DNA of 64,000 nucleotides from the NCBI RefSeq assembly GCF_030272615.1, contig NC_081414.1, positions 656,344,292 to 656,408,291 on the forward strand, in the 5' to 3' direction. Of the stretch, positions 11,291 through 23,485 are shown piece by piece (the first letter of the stretch is position 1; every line of letters starts with the position of its first letter). Both the position numbers and the translations under genes were made by a program. The notes under the pieces are model-generated. The model was not told the origin of the DNA. It saw nothing but the letters and a program-made list of their open reading frames with translations, and ran no database searches. Source of the stretch: Cryptomeria japonica. Taxonomy: Eukaryota; Streptophyta; Pinopsida; Cupressales; Cupressaceae.

Positions 11291-13869
11291 GCTTTAGAAC
11301 TATTTAACTTGTATATACGAGTGCATAAATGATTCAAAATATATTTGTGGTACTTCACAACCTTATATACCTGGCCAACACTACCATTAACCTAGATTCT
11401 ACATTACTCCTACTAAATTTTTCTAACTCCATAGTAGTTATCCCACCTATAGTAGTACACACCATACATTGTTTATCCTTTATTCAACTTCCCACCTATA
11501 TTACCTTCATACCTATCTCATCCACCAATATTTGACTAATCACAACTACTCATGGTGATTGCATTACAACAATTACCATCCTTTCTCATAAAATTTCCAT
11601 TCCTTGTTCTATCCCCATATCCACTCTCATGCATACATTTAATTGTCCTTCCTATTATATGTTCCTTTCTTAACTTATTATCTCTTTCATTCCACATATT
11701 TATAACACCCATCCAACCTCCACCTATTCCTATGCACATGCACTTCATTATTCATACTCTTCTATTTCTCTTTCCTAACCTATTACCTCTTTGATCCCTC
11801 ATACTTATCACATCCATTCATATACACGCAATAGTGGATTTAAGCCCTCTCTTATGAACCATCCATCCTTTAACCTAGATGTGCTAATTATAATGTGAAT
11901 TAAGAAGAGAAAAGAGTAGAAGTAAGAAGTAATAGGAAAGGCAATGAAGAATTCAAAGATGATCAATATAAACTATGCACTTATGATAATATTGTTATAC
12001 ATCCACTACTTATGAGCTTTGTGACAACTTTTCTCTTAATATATGATAGCAAGGGCGATATTAATAAATATTAAGATCAATTATTATCACATGAGTACAA
12101 TTTTTATATGAGGAAAAATTCTATGTTAACTATTTCTAAGAAATTTTAAGGGTTATGCTTTAGTTTTTTTTTTTGTTATCCTTGTTTTGACTCAAATGTT
12201 TAATGCCATTTTTCTTGAGTCCCTTCCCTTTTGTGTATGTTAACTCTTTTAAACTGATCACTTATAACCAATATGAGATAGTCTAAGTAAGTTTCTTATG
12301 AGTCAAATTTATTATAAGTATTTCTTTGTGTTATTCTTAATGTTCTTATAGTTGCAAGAAATCCAAAAGGTTCTATGTTTGAGGTATCTTACAATAAAAT
12401 CCTAATTCGATGCAGGTTGTTATACTTTAATACTTGTAAATTTATCCATCCCAATATACCATTCCACCATCCTCACCTTTTCCCTTTTTCCTTATCAACC
12501 CATTGGACTTCCCCTTCTTGGAATGTCTTAAATATCTCATGCCCAACCTCTAATTTATTTGGTGTTAAGAATTTTTCTCTTTTTCATCCTATGGACCTCC
12601 TCTATTTTTTAATTTTAATCAGTTTTTTCTGAATTTGTATCATCTCAATCCTGCACGTTTAAAAGTTTTCAAATTATTATTTTCCTAATTTTAAACATCC
12701 CTTCACACCATGCCTTCTTCACCAACTCCAACCTCCTAACTTAGAGACCTTTACATTGAGTATTCTTTTAGATTTGGAATTTTGAATTTACCTCTCCCTG
12801 AGCACTTTTAATAATCTATGTCTAACCCTAAACCTTTGACATTCCAACATTCTCTCACCTTTTTTGGAATTTTTTTATTTAGACTTGCACCATTCCGCAT
12901 ACCTTAATGGTATGAGCTATCTTTGAACCTTGATGTTTGAAACTCTCACAAGTTTTAATATCTGAACTTTATTATCTCCTAATGCATACCAAAGTCAAAT
13001 TTATGACTAAATTTATTATAGTGACCACTAGAAAATGTTTTCTCCACCTAGAAATGATTATTATTAAAAGGGTTTGGATTTTCATGTAGGTTATAACAAT
13101 AAAGATAAAATTAACCCAAAATTCCATAAATGATTTGTTGAATCTCTAAAGTAGCTTGATAAGATTAGATCATTTTTGTAGGAACCATTATTTAATCAAA
13201 TGAGTATAAATTTCATGAGAATAAAAGATATATGCAGCATATATTGTGTTTAATATGACATTTAAGGTTTTTAATTTTTATGGTGTTCAATCTATCTTTG
13301 AACATAATTTTGCCAACAAATTTTGTGGCTCAACCATACCATATCACTCCATATTTAGATGCATTATTAATGCATTAAGTGATTTGTAGGTTTGAATGAG
13401 GTTTCTCCTTTCTTCCCATGATATTTTAACTCATTTCCTACTGGTTATCATTTGTTTTAAATATTAATTATAATACATAAATAAATGAATTGAATTTGAG
13501 CTACAAATGAATTGAATTTATTATATAATAATGTATAAAGGTTTTTTATTGTATATATTTTATAATGAACATCTCCATGACACTTTGTAAATATTCTAGG
13601 GAATGTAAAGTCACAACTATATATTTCTTCTCACCACATTACCTTGTGTAACTATAATGTATGTATGATAACATCTTGAACATTACAAATACTTTGTAAC
13701 GACCACATTTATTGCACAAGGGTTATTGTAGTTCTAAGATAGATTATTAAGTATGTACATTATATTTTATATAGTCTTTGGTTTTCTTAAAATAAAAATA
13801 TGGTTCTATTGATGTTGTATTGAATATATTTCATTTCAATTTGGTATTCATAACTTAATTACTTAATAG
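11291..13869 (+). repeat. H-family repeat, copy H1, left part
   Basis: AT-rich non-coding sequence that recurs in the window at 21400-23485 (H2), in the pieces of H3 between 23877 and 53601, inverted at 58587-59388 (H4), and at 61071-63820 (H5). Diagnostic shared blocks include ctacattactcctacta, cacaccatacattgtttatcc, tagttgcaagaaatccaaaa and gggaatgtaaagtcacaa. The left edge abuts the LINE. The right edge is an insertion whose target duplication is acttaatag. The family ends in a polypurine tract and LTR (see 18783-19455), so it is probably the non-coding interior of a large LTR element. Confidence 0.85.
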
Positions 13870-14230
13870 GAAGAAATTTTTAGGTGAAGTAGCGCACTGG
13901 GATGATCATTGAGAGTTTGCCCAAACTAGATTTGAAGGCTTCAAAGGAGAATGCCTGAATCTATAAGAACAATATGACTCCAAGCATAGATGGAGTCATG
14001 GTGCATTGCAGCGTCTCTTCTCTATGAAGGGCTACTCTCCCTCTTCCATGTAAAACTCCCACGTTGAGCATCAATAGTGGAGTTATAATTTCTGGAGGCC
14101 CTATAGAGGAGACTTTTAGAAACAAATGAGCTTCTTGGGAGGCCTTCCTCCTAAGAGTGATAGAACTTTTAAGATTTTTACTTTAAGGGATCCCTAGGGT
14201 TCAAATGGAAATCATTCTTGGCCTAATAAG

Positions 14231-14831
14231 GTGGCTATTGGTACTAATAGGATTCCTATTAAAAAATGCAATAACTATTGGTTCAATAAGACAATTCTAG
14301 GAGTTAAGAAGACTCCATCGATGGATGAAAAGCATCCACACAATTTTCATGATAATAGAAACTCCTTTTATAATGCCAACAATTCCTTTAAGGGATTGCA
14401 AGGCGGAAGTTCCTCTGAAATAGGCAGCAAAGGAAGTTTCATGTTGATGGAAGTGCTTCTTCGATCAAGACCAATCTATCCACTCAAGGCAGGGAAGGAT
14501 TCAAAAAGAAGGATATGAGATTGGGTTGGAAGAATTAGAGCACTCTTCTGGGTACCCCCAATCCAAGTATAGGCCATATAAATCCAAGATAAAACATGTC
14601 AGATTTAAGTTGAATCAAGGTGCTAAAAGAAGTGTTGCTTATTTTTCCTCTAATGAGACCAAACAAGAACCTGAGGTGAAAATTTTCAAGAAGAAAGGTC
14701 CTAGAAGCAAGCTTTTTGTACTGCCCTCAGACACTATTAATATTGACATAGGGTGTGTCAAGAAGAATTCTCTATATGTCTCATGGGATTTTCATAATGA
14801 ATCATTAAGCTTATTTTGGGAAGACTCCTAG
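14231..14831 (+). pseudogene. Unidentified ORF pair in the LINE-like insertion
   Basis: Two open segments (14231-14518 and 14526-14831, different frames) encode basic, Lys/Asn/Ser-rich sequence with no motif that I recognise. Their position ahead of LINE ORF2 remnants makes an ORF1 remnant plausible, but no DUF4283 or zinc-knuckle pattern is visible. Treat as unknown. Confidence 0.3.
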
Positions 14832-14929
14832 GGTAGATATCCAAACTTAGACAGTCTAATTTCAGTCTAGACTACCAGGGGTTGGCTAAGACAACATTGG
14901 GGGATTTGTGTGAAGGACTATGTGGATAT

Positions 14930-16090
14930 CTCAAGGGATAATTTCTTACCAGAATAGTCCTGGAAGAAACTGGAAAGCCTCCCTCTTCTCCCCAATGAAT
15001 TAAAGACCATCTCACCGAGATTTTAAAAGATGGGAAATTGGTTTTTAGAGAAGGAGAAGATTCTCTGGTATGGGAACCTTCAAAATATAGTCTTTATAAT
15101 GCCAAGGACGGATATAACCTTCTTGCCAATCAAGGAGTGTCCGAGGATCAAGGTATTCCTCAAATAAATTTCTACGGTAGTAATGTTATCCCTAAAGCTT
15201 ACATTTTTGCATGGTTACCAACCAGAAAGTAAATCCTCACAATAGAGAAATTCAAAAAGATGGGATATGAGGGCCCTTCTAGATGTGTACTATGTAAAGC
15301 CCATGAGGAATCAATCAATCATTTACTTCTTAACTACCCCTTGTCAACAAAACACTGGAGATGGCTATGTGCTAAGATTGGTTGGATTACGACCCTACCC
15401 GATGACATAGTCTCACTCTTTCAAGGGTGGCCAATTAGACCCAAAGATGGTATTCTAAGTCCCCTATGGGAAATCACACCCTCTTGTTTGGTTTGGTTAA
15501 TTTGGAAAGAGTGTAACAGGAAACTCTCTGATAACAGAGCAAGGAAATTAGAATTAGTTCTCTCCTCACTTGAAGCTTCCATAGTTGAGAATATAAATTA
15601 CAATCTTCTTCTCAATCCAAATTTAAAGAAAGGTTTTATTGATTGGGATAGAAGAATTAGGTTAAGATGAAATGGAATCATAATTCCACCTTTCATAGGG
15701 AAAAATTCTAATCTACAAGAAAGTGCATCTTGGACTCCTCCTAAAATTGGTTGTCTAAACTAAATTTTGATGGAGAATCCAAAGGAAACCTAGGAACTTC
15801 TGGAATTGGATGTGTAGTCAAAGATCACACAGGAATAGTGAAGTGCAAATTGGTTGTTCATTGTAAAATTTAAAGCTCTCCTACTAGGCATTATGGAATG
15901 TTATAAAAGAAGAATTAAGAATCTGGAAATTGAAGGGGATTCAACAATTGCTATAAATACAGCTAGATCAATGAAGAATCCAAATTGGAGATTTATATAC
16001 AGAGAAGGTAATATAGAAGTGGATGCTCTATCCAGGGCAGTGTCAAAAGGGTTTGCTCTGAGTTGGTGGGATGGAGATTTAAATTGTTAA
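14930..16090 (+). pseudogene. LINE zf-RVT and RNase H fragment
   Basis: From 15038 the frame reads DSLVWEPSKYSLYNAKDGYN, the usual D.LVW...G.YS.K.GY entry to zf-RVT. It continues with AYIFAWLPTRK, MGYEGPSRCVLCKAHEESIN and HLLLNYPLSTKHWRWLCAKI (zf-RVT Cys/His series). RNase H (15760-16085) shows LNFDGESKGNLGTSGIGCVV, LEIEGDSTIAIN, NWRFIYREGNIEVDALSRAV. The second RNase H Glu region is frameshifted near 15870. The fragment is the C-terminal third of ORF2; the endonuclease and RT are absent upstream. Confidence 0.85.
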
Positions 16091-16985
16091 TAGTTTCAAA
16101 GAGTTATTTGGAGTGCATGACTAGAGGGACTAGTCAATCTTTGCATTTAATGAGCTTATGCAACATGAACCATTTGGCAGGAATTCTTCCCTCAAGTTAA
16201 ATGAATGCATGTATATGAAATGATAGGCATTAGTTTCGGCCACCAATCCCACTTTTGGTTCGGGGTACATCATCCAAAATTAAAATAAACAAGACTTCCA
16301 CAATCAAATTTTGAACCTAGTGAATCGTTATAGTCTATAACGATCAAAAGATCTCATAAATGTGCTATCTCCCCGCCATCAAGGAGGTCTAGCTGGAGTA
16401 GATGAGCTAGAGTCCGTAGTCTTTCCTCTTAGATAAATAATAGAGTCTGAATTCACTTCTCACCAACTTGGCGTTCTCTTATATCAATAGTTTTGCCAAG
16501 CTGGTTAGACATTTACTAAACTTTTGAGGACCTTCAGCTAAAATGGAGGAACCAGATCATTTGGGCAGTTATTATGCCAGAAATCATACAAGGTTTGGTA
16601 CTGGCATGTTTCAAGGAGGTTGGATGATGTCACCATAATCGAGTATATAATCTTCATAGTTGGAAAGGACACATTTTTTAAAAGGTTAGGGAGCTCGAAA
16701 AGATACCGTGACACTATTTTGGGGCCTTTCTTAAAATCAATCTTTGGGAAACAAACAAGTGCCGCCTTTTCCTCCATTTTTAGTTAATCAAGGTAACTCT
16801 CATAAAAGTTGGCAGGAAGAAGAGAAAATGTTGCGTACAGTCATTTATGAAAGGAGTCCTTTCAAGTTCAATTTGGGCTTTATTTTGCTTTTCACTCTTC
16901 CTCCAGCTATGTCTCCTCAATTTCGGCTATTATTTCCTTCGAGTCAATGTGTTTTTATACTTCACACTACAACCATGGCAGACCC
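16090..16985 (+). other. Unassigned stretch after LINE RNase H
   Basis: No conserved domain recognised. A weak coding-like run (about 16540-16620) reads MEEPDHLGSYYARNHTRFGT before a stop. An open segment at 16744-17061 leads into the tandem array. It may be LINE 3' flank or transduced host DNA; the sequence does not decide. Confidence 0.4.
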
Positions 16986-17318
16986 TTTTGGTTTTACAGT
17001 AAGGGCATTCCCAGACCCCATATCTTGCTTCGAAGCAGACACTCCTATCTCTCTTTCCTGATCGACTTGCCAAGTCTCTTTCAGAGAGATCTCCGATTTT
17101 GGTTTTACAGTAAGGGCATTCCCAGACCCCATATCTTGCTTCGAAGCAGACACTCCTATCTCTCTTTCCTGATCGACTTGCCAAGTCTCTTTCAGAGAGA
17201 TCTCCGATTTTGGTTTTACAGTAAGGGCATTCCCAGACCCCATATCTTGCTTCGAAGCAGACACTCCTATCTCTCTTTCCTGATCGACTTGCCAAGTCTC
17301 TTTCAGAGAGATCTCCGA
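16986..17318. repeat. Perfect tandem array, 3 x 111 bp
   Basis: Three head-to-tail units start at 16986, 17097 and 17208, each opening ttttggttttacagtaaggg and closing in tttcagagagatctccga. I see no differences between units. The unit is 37 codons long, so any frame open in one copy stays open in all. On + this gives the FWFYSKGIPRPHILLRSRHS repeat. On - it gives a repeat containing CFEARYGVWECPYCKTK. Identity suggests recent expansion inside an otherwise decayed insertion. Confidence 0.97.
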
Positions 17319-17399
17319 TCAAAGGATAAAAAGATACCTCCATAGTTTAGAATTGATGGTCATTCTAACGGTTAAATTAATCTTGGGTCATGGTCAATT

Positions 17400-18040
17400 G
17401 CAAAGGAATACCCAAGAGACAAAGCTTGCATCTCTTCAAGATTTGTGGCTTCGTTGCTTGATAACCATGTTCCCAAAACGGAGATAAAGGCATTGGTTTC
17501 CCATTTGTCCGATGAAGAGCTATTGGTAGGATTGGATTCAATTCTTCAACATGCATGTTGGATGGGATTGGGTTGCAGCGGCCTGGGGATATGATTCTCC
17601 TTTTTGTTTTGGGAGAAACTATAAATTTTTACCCCTTCCTCATTGACCTCAAAGGCTCGACTCTTATGTGCCATAGGGCCTTTGCAACAATAGAATGCAT
17701 GTATCTATAATGGAAATTTTGGGGGGATGAGCCTGAAAAATGGGATAGAGAGGATGAGTTTAGGGATTTTGCCAGAATGAACAGCTTCCTCGAACCAAAA
17801 TCGGAACATGGTGGCCCGCATGTAGGTGGGGTTGAATGAGGTGAACTTCAAATCTCAGATGGCCAAGGGAGGCATGGAGGTGGCAGAGGCAGTGGCAAAG
17901 GTAGGGGTCGGCTGCGAGGCGGGGATGAACAAGGCGCAACGCAAGCGATTGATGGCCAAGGGTGGTATGGTGTTGGAAGAGGCAGTGGCAGAGGAAGGGG
18001 TCAGCCGTGAGGTAGGGGGAGTGCTCGGTGTTTAGGCCAG
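17400..18040 (+). pseudogene. Decayed coding remnant with Gly/Arg-rich tail
   Basis: One frame runs, with single stops at about 17700 and 17838, through PGDMILLFVLGETINFYPFL, DLKGSTLMCHRAFATIECMY, WKFWGDEPEKWDREDEFRDF and ARMNSFLEPKSEHGGPHVGG. It then enters a tail with GGGRGSGKGRGRLRGGDEQG and VGRGSGRGRGQP before a stop at about 18008. The tail resembles RGG/GAR RNA-binding regions. Just upstream, KALVSHLSDEELLVGLDSIL is readable in another frame. I do not recognise the protein. It could be an extra LINE reading frame or a captured host gene fragment. Confidence 0.4.
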
Positions 18041-18344
18041 CCTAGCTCCAATCCGGAATCCTACCTTAGATTGGCATTGGGAAAAAAATTTCAGTTTTAA
18101 TGTCATAGACTTTGTTAATTTTGTTAAAGTTCTTATGACGTATGTATAATTTTTTGAGAATATATCGATTATATGTCTTGAAGGATTGTTTATTGTTAAT
18201 CTTAGCAGTACTTTCATTTAGATCATGATTGATTTAAACGTCCAAGGACAGAATGGATTCAACCTTTTTTTGTAATTATCTTTATTATTTGCTTTATATA
18301 AACCCTCTCGCTCTGCCGTTTACCAATTAAATATATACTTTATC

Positions 18345-18782
18345 ACTTAATAGAGACTTTAATTTAAATAGTATCCTTTTTATAGCTAGTTGTAAGAGTA
18401 GATTAGTGTTACTTTGGGTTATGCATGTTTTCCATTATTTAGCATTGTTAACCATAACATTATTTTGAGCTATCCTAAATGCTAAGTATTGAAAACAATA
18501 TGTTTAGTATATGTACACCTTGCCATAATCTATGAAAATTAATAGATTATTGTAAGAAGTTGTAAGATTTATTGAATCGATAAATGTATCTAAGTGACCT
18601 TGACCTAGTTACAAATACTTAGGGTCAAGTATTCATTTAGGTATAGCTACGAACTGTAATGTTGTATTTTACTTTTTAAGGCACTTCTAGAAATATAATT
18701 CGTTAGGTTTAATTTAAGCCCAAAGTGTATAAGTATTATTCACTCTAAAAATAGTTGCAACATCATCTCAAGAAGAGAAAAA
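18345..18782 (+). repeat. H1, right part up to the polypurine tract
   Basis: Continues the H sequence after the LINE-like insertion and matches 53200-53601 (H3) and, inverted, 58587-59000 (H4). Shared blocks include gtagattagtgtta, tgagctatcctaaatg and cttgacctagttacaaatac. It ends in the purine run aagaagagaaaaa directly before the LTR. Confidence 0.85.
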
Positions 18783-19455
18783 CATAGACATCAATTTTTG
18801 TGCATACCTAATTACGTTTAATTTTACTTAATTAAATACATATTATTTATTTAAATAATTTCATCATTTATCCCATTCTATGCCAACCTATAATTAAATA
18901 TATATTTATTATTTATTTAATTATTTTGGCCTTCACTTGATCTAATTAATTAAATAAATATTTATTATTTATTTAATTAATTTTACAATTAATTTTATCT
19001 TTTTATTATTATTCTCCATTCAATCTTGCTTTTAAGTTGCTCACATGGATTATAATATTAAATTTATATCAGGTGATAAGTGTCCCTTTCACATGTTTAA
19101 TTAAGTCTTTTCTCGATTCATTGAATCTAGACACTTCACAAAAGTCAACTAACTTTTCATCTCATCCATTCCTTTTAATGAAACTAAAAATCTTAATCTT
19201 AGCCATTCACATAAGAATATATCTTTAATGTACCTCAAAACCCTAGATTTTATCCATCACGTGACACTTGTCACATGAATATACCTTTGCATTTAACTCT
19301 AATCTTTATTCTAATTTTAATCATGCATTATCAATCTATCCTAGCCCTTGATTTGCCTCTTGAGAATACTATAAAGTAGAAGCCTCTCATATCATTTACA
19401 TATCTTCATTCATCATTATTTATGTTGTCCAATTTTCTATCTAAATGATCTTCCA
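18783..19455 (+). repeat. LTR at the end of H1
   Basis: Starts after a purine tract at the position where H3 reads tgtagaca; here the first two bases are mutated to catagaca. It aligns with 53602-55101 and, inverted, 58586-57803. Shared blocks include ttttgtgcatacctaattac, tttcacatgtttaattaag, tgacacttgtcacatgaat and gttgtccaattttctatcta. The alignment stops near ttcca, giving TG...CA ends. AT-palindromes lie at 18820-18990 and a TATA-like actataaag near 19369. It is probably the 3' LTR of H. The right end is approximate. Confidence 0.7.
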
Positions 19456-19739
19456 TATTTTGATCTAGTCTTTAATTATTTTTAAATTTAAAATATTTAT
19501 TATTTAATATAATTTTTATTAATATTTAGATTTTCATATATTTTGACTTTGCATTTAGTTTATTCTATTTTAATTTTTTTTAGATTTAAGTTTGAAATTT
19601 ATTTATAATTATTTATGTCTTTTAAAAAAATTAAAAATGGTAATTAAAATTTATTAAAATTAATTTAATTTATAATTATTTATCTTATTTAAATTTTAAT
19701 TTATTGCAGAACAGCTATATTTTGAATTTTTATTTTAAT
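19456..19739. other. AT-rich spacer, nothing recognised
   Basis: Very AT-rich sequence dominated by taattt/aaatta runs between the H1 LTR and the pyrimidine-rich tract. No ORF or repeat family assigned. Confidence 0.6.
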
Positions 19740-20340
<601 letters not shown>

Positions 20341-20389
20341 TTCATATATCTATCTCCCTTCGTATCTATTGAAAACATAACATGATCCT

Positions 20390-21400
20390 ATTGGTAATGG
20401 AATCTAATTATCTTCCTAATTTAGAGCTTTCTTAGTGATGTTTGGATCCCTATAGGTAGATGCATAGTTCATTTTAAGCTATCACTTCTTGATTGAAACT
20501 TTGGTTGCACAAATAACATTAATTTTTAAATACCCTACAACTTGAGCTTACACACTAAACAAATGTATGCAAAATACACAAAAAAATTCCCTAATTGACC
20601 TTCCATGGCTCTTTAACGTACCCATTGCATACCAAACCATGGTTCCTAGTTATTATTCTCTTTTAAATTATTATAATGATAAAATTTACATCTTTGTAGA
20701 AATTTCTAGATTAGTTTTGTGTTCTCTATGAGATTATCTTAGTATAATTAAATGTCGATAAATGGTACAATCTCATATAGAGCTGGCTTATTCTATTGTC
20801 ATTTATCTATATCTATTTAAACATATTCCCAAATATCTAAGTTTTCCTTATATTATTATGTAGATGTTCTTGTGCACTTTATATTTATGGCACCTCCATG
20901 TTTTCTTGGGTCAATAAGAAGAGAATGGATTTGATCTTGTATCTATATTTTTAACCCTTGGAATTCAAAAAAGTAAATTCAAATTTGGTTTATTTGTGCC
21001 TATTTCAGTCCTACCCTAATATGGATTGACAAATTTTTTGCATTGTTATTTCTATACTTGTATTTATATTTATTCATTTGGACATTAATTCATATCCATA
21101 AACCATTGAATAAACATTTACATATAAAAAGAGTTTATTAGATAAATACTTTAATTGATGCGTTAAAAGGGATAATGTTTACTTTGTAATCATCATGTAG
21201 AAGAGTTATGTACTTGATCTTTTTTTTATATTTAACATCTCTATAAAGCTAGTCTCTCTTCAAAGTTCACCTAGGAGAACTTGTCTCTAGTGATTTGACA
21301 ACATCCTAATGGTATTTTTAAATGTTGTTAGTCCTTAATAACAAATAATTGAAGAAAAGAATATATTAGGTACTAAGTGTTCAATAACTCTTATCTTTCA
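20390..21400. other. AT-rich spacer, nothing recognised
   Basis: No coding pattern, LTR or match to the other families in the window that I can see. Similarity to the H family starts only at about 21400. Confidence 0.5.
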
Positions 21401-22249
21401 TTTTTCTTTTCTTTATATAACCTCTTACTGCCTTTTCCTAATGTCAAGTTCCATTATGTATTTTTATAATAACACTTACTTATCTTACTCTCAAGAATTT
21501 ACTTTTTTATTTTATTATATTTCACACTTTTATATCTTATTTAAGTTAATATAATTGTTATATGAGCCTATAAATGATCCATATTTATGGTACCTCAAAA
21601 CCTTCTATATTACGACAATGCTATCATTAGCCCATATTCTACATTACTCCTACTACTTCTTTCTAACTTCATAGTAGTTCTTCCACTTACACTAGTACAC
21701 ACCATACATTGTTTATCCTTGCTCCTATTTCTTGGCTTCTATATTACCTTCATGCCTATCTCATGCATCATTATCTGACTAGTCACAACATTCTTGGCCA
21801 TTGCATTCCTATATCTACCATCGTTTCTCCTATAATGTATATTACTTTCCCTACCCCTTTATCTATTCCCATGTATAAATTTCACCATCCTTTCTATTAT
21901 GTCTCTTTCTTAACTTATTACTTCTTTCATCCCTCATATTTATCATACCCATCCATCCTCCATCTATTCCCATGCACATGCTTTATTATCCTTACTCTTC
22001 CATTTCTCTTTCCTAACCTCTTACCTCTTTCATCCCTCATAATTATCACAACCATTCATATACACACCATAATTGCTTTCAACCTTCTCTTATCAACCAT
22101 TCATCCTCTACCCTAGATGTGTTAATTCATAACATGAATTAGGACAAATAGTAGAAGTAATAACCAATAGGAAAGGTGAAGAAGAATTAAAATATGCTCA
22201 ATATAATCCATGGGCTTATGATAATATTTGTAGACACCTAAAATTGTCC

Positions 22250-22445
22250 AGTCTAATTAATTAAATAAATCCTTATTTATTTAATTAATTCATTTATCCT
22301 CTTCTAGCCTTATTTCTCATTTAAATAAATACATTTATTTATTTAAATTATCCTTTTCCTAAATTAAATAAATATTCTTATTTATTTAATTATCCTACTT
22401 CTTCTATTAATTAAATAAATTTTTATTTATTTAATTAATTCATTA
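22250..22445. repeat. Four iterated AT palindromes in the solo LTR U3
   Basis: Four palindromes of about 30-37 bp, near 22255, 22318, 22362 and 22408, are each built as ttaaataaat-short centre-atttatttaa. They are spaced about 45-60 bp apart. The spacers are unrelated, so this is not a simple tandem repeat. Confidence 0.85.
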
Positions 22446-22599
22446 GCCTTTTCTACCTATGACACATGTCATTCATCTCTTAATTCATACACTACCTACC
22501 CCTTTCATTATTTTATTATTTCTTTTACCTACCCTCTAATCATAGCCGACCTCGTTTTACACCTCTCAATCTTATCCCTCCATTTCATATAGTGTCTTC

Positions 22600-22608
22600 T
22601 ATATAAGG
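22600..22608 (+). promoter_or_regulatory. TATA box of the solo LTR
   Basis: tatataagg follows C/T-rich sequence and precedes gatgcttccttcattatcaa. Its position about 370 bp into the 745-bp LTR fits a U3/R promoter. Transcription is not shown. Confidence 0.5.
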
Positions 22609-23485
22609 AGATGCTTCCTTCATTATCAAACCCTAATCAATCATCCTAATCATTTATGCTAATCATCTTTTATGCAATTGACTACACTACGATCCTACTT
22701 GCAACCACATTCCATTCTTTGTTGAGCTCTTGTGCATATAAAATCTGAGAGCAAATATATCAAGCAAGATCAATGGAGATAGGAATAATAGAGATCAAAA
22801 CCCTATTGGACATGTGATGGTATAATCTTTGTAATTTCATTTGATTTGCATTGTCTTAGGTAATCTTCATATGTTATGGTGGATCTTTGTTGATTGTTAG
22901 GCTAGGGTTTTGTGGTTGAATTCATTTAGCCTTTCAATATTGTTATTGTTGTTATCCATTTTCACCATATACAATATAATTGTACATCCACTACTTATGA
23001 TATTTGTGGTACCTTCCTTCTTAATATATGATGCCAAGGGTGAACTTGATACAAATTAAGGTAATTTATTATCACACGAGTAGAATTATTAGATGAGGAT
23101 AACTTCTATGTCAACTATTTCTAATAAGTTTTAAGGGTTATGGTATAGAATGGTTGTCTTACTACCCTTGTTGGCACTCAAATGTTTAATGTATTTTTTC
23201 TCAAGTCCCCTCCCTGCTATGTATCTTAACTCTTTTAAAATCATCACTGTAACTAATTTCAGGTAGTCTAATTTAGTGTCCCATAAGTCAATTTTTTCTA
23301 AGTATTTCATTGCATTATTCTTCTTTTAATAATAGTTGCAAGAAATCCAAAAATTTATATGTTTGATGTATTATCCAATAAAATCCTAAGTCTATGTAGG
23401 TTGTTGGACTTTCATACTTGTAGGTTTACCCATCTCGATATGTTAGTCACCTATCCTCACTCTTTCTCTTTCTCCTTATCAATTC

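Larger units (their letters stand above)
13870..18344 (+). mobile_element. LINE-like composite insertion in H1 with 9-bp target duplication
   Basis: Flanked by acttaatag at 13861-13869 and 18345-18353. Removing it restores the H sequence as seen in the inverted copy H4. The interior holds LINE zf-RVT and RNase H sequence (about 14900-16090), 1-kb stretches that I cannot identify on either side, a 3 x 111-bp tandem array and a Gly/Arg-rich coding remnant. It ends in sequence typical of a LINE 3' UTR (ctctcgctctgccgtttacc, near 18308). Endonuclease and RT are missing, so it is internally deleted or chimeric. A 9-bp duplication would also suit a Mutator-type element, but I see no terminal inverted repeats. 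Confidence 0.65.
22229..22973 (+). mobile_element. Solo LTR, 745 bp
   Basis: Begins tgtagacacc and ends catataca, giving TG...CA termini. Flanking 5-mers are atatt (22224-22228) and atata (22974-22978), a 4/5 target duplication. H1 shows the unoccupied site. No internal element sequence is present, so this is the product of LTR-LTR recombination. It contains four AT palindromes in its upstream half and a TATA box at 22600, consistent with a U3 region. Confidence 0.85.
21400..23485 (+). repeat. H-family repeat, copy H2, split by a solo LTR
   Basis: Matches H1 (11291-12520) and H5 (62740-63790) from about 21400 to 23485. Shared blocks include gtcaagttccattatgtatt, ccatattctacattactcct, acaccatacattgtttatcc and agttgcaagaaatccaaaaa. 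The interval 22229-22973 is an inserted LTR; host sequence resumes with attgtacatccactacttatg, as in H1. H2 breaks off near 23485, where H1 continues. Confidence 0.85.

Noticed and set aside
16986-17318. CRISPR-like array
   Set aside because: Units are directly adjacent 111-bp tandem repeats without spacers, in a eukaryotic repeat-rich setting.
16930-17343. Minus-strand 137-aa repeat protein with CPYC motifs as a zinc-finger gene
   Set aside because: Openness follows from three identical units whose length is a multiple of 3. There is only one repeated Cys cluster, no recognised finger family and no gene context.
13870-18344. Pack-MULE carrying gene fragments, suggested by the 9-bp duplication
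   Set aside because: No terminal inverted repeats (starts gaagaaattttt, and the end read in reverse starts gataaagtatat), and LINE domains plus a LINE-like 3' end are present.
21587-22116. ORFs in H repeats (also near 11329, 36436, 63034)
   Set aside because: The same non-coding repeat gives different, broken frames in each copy. Hydrophobic strings come from T/C-rich sequence.
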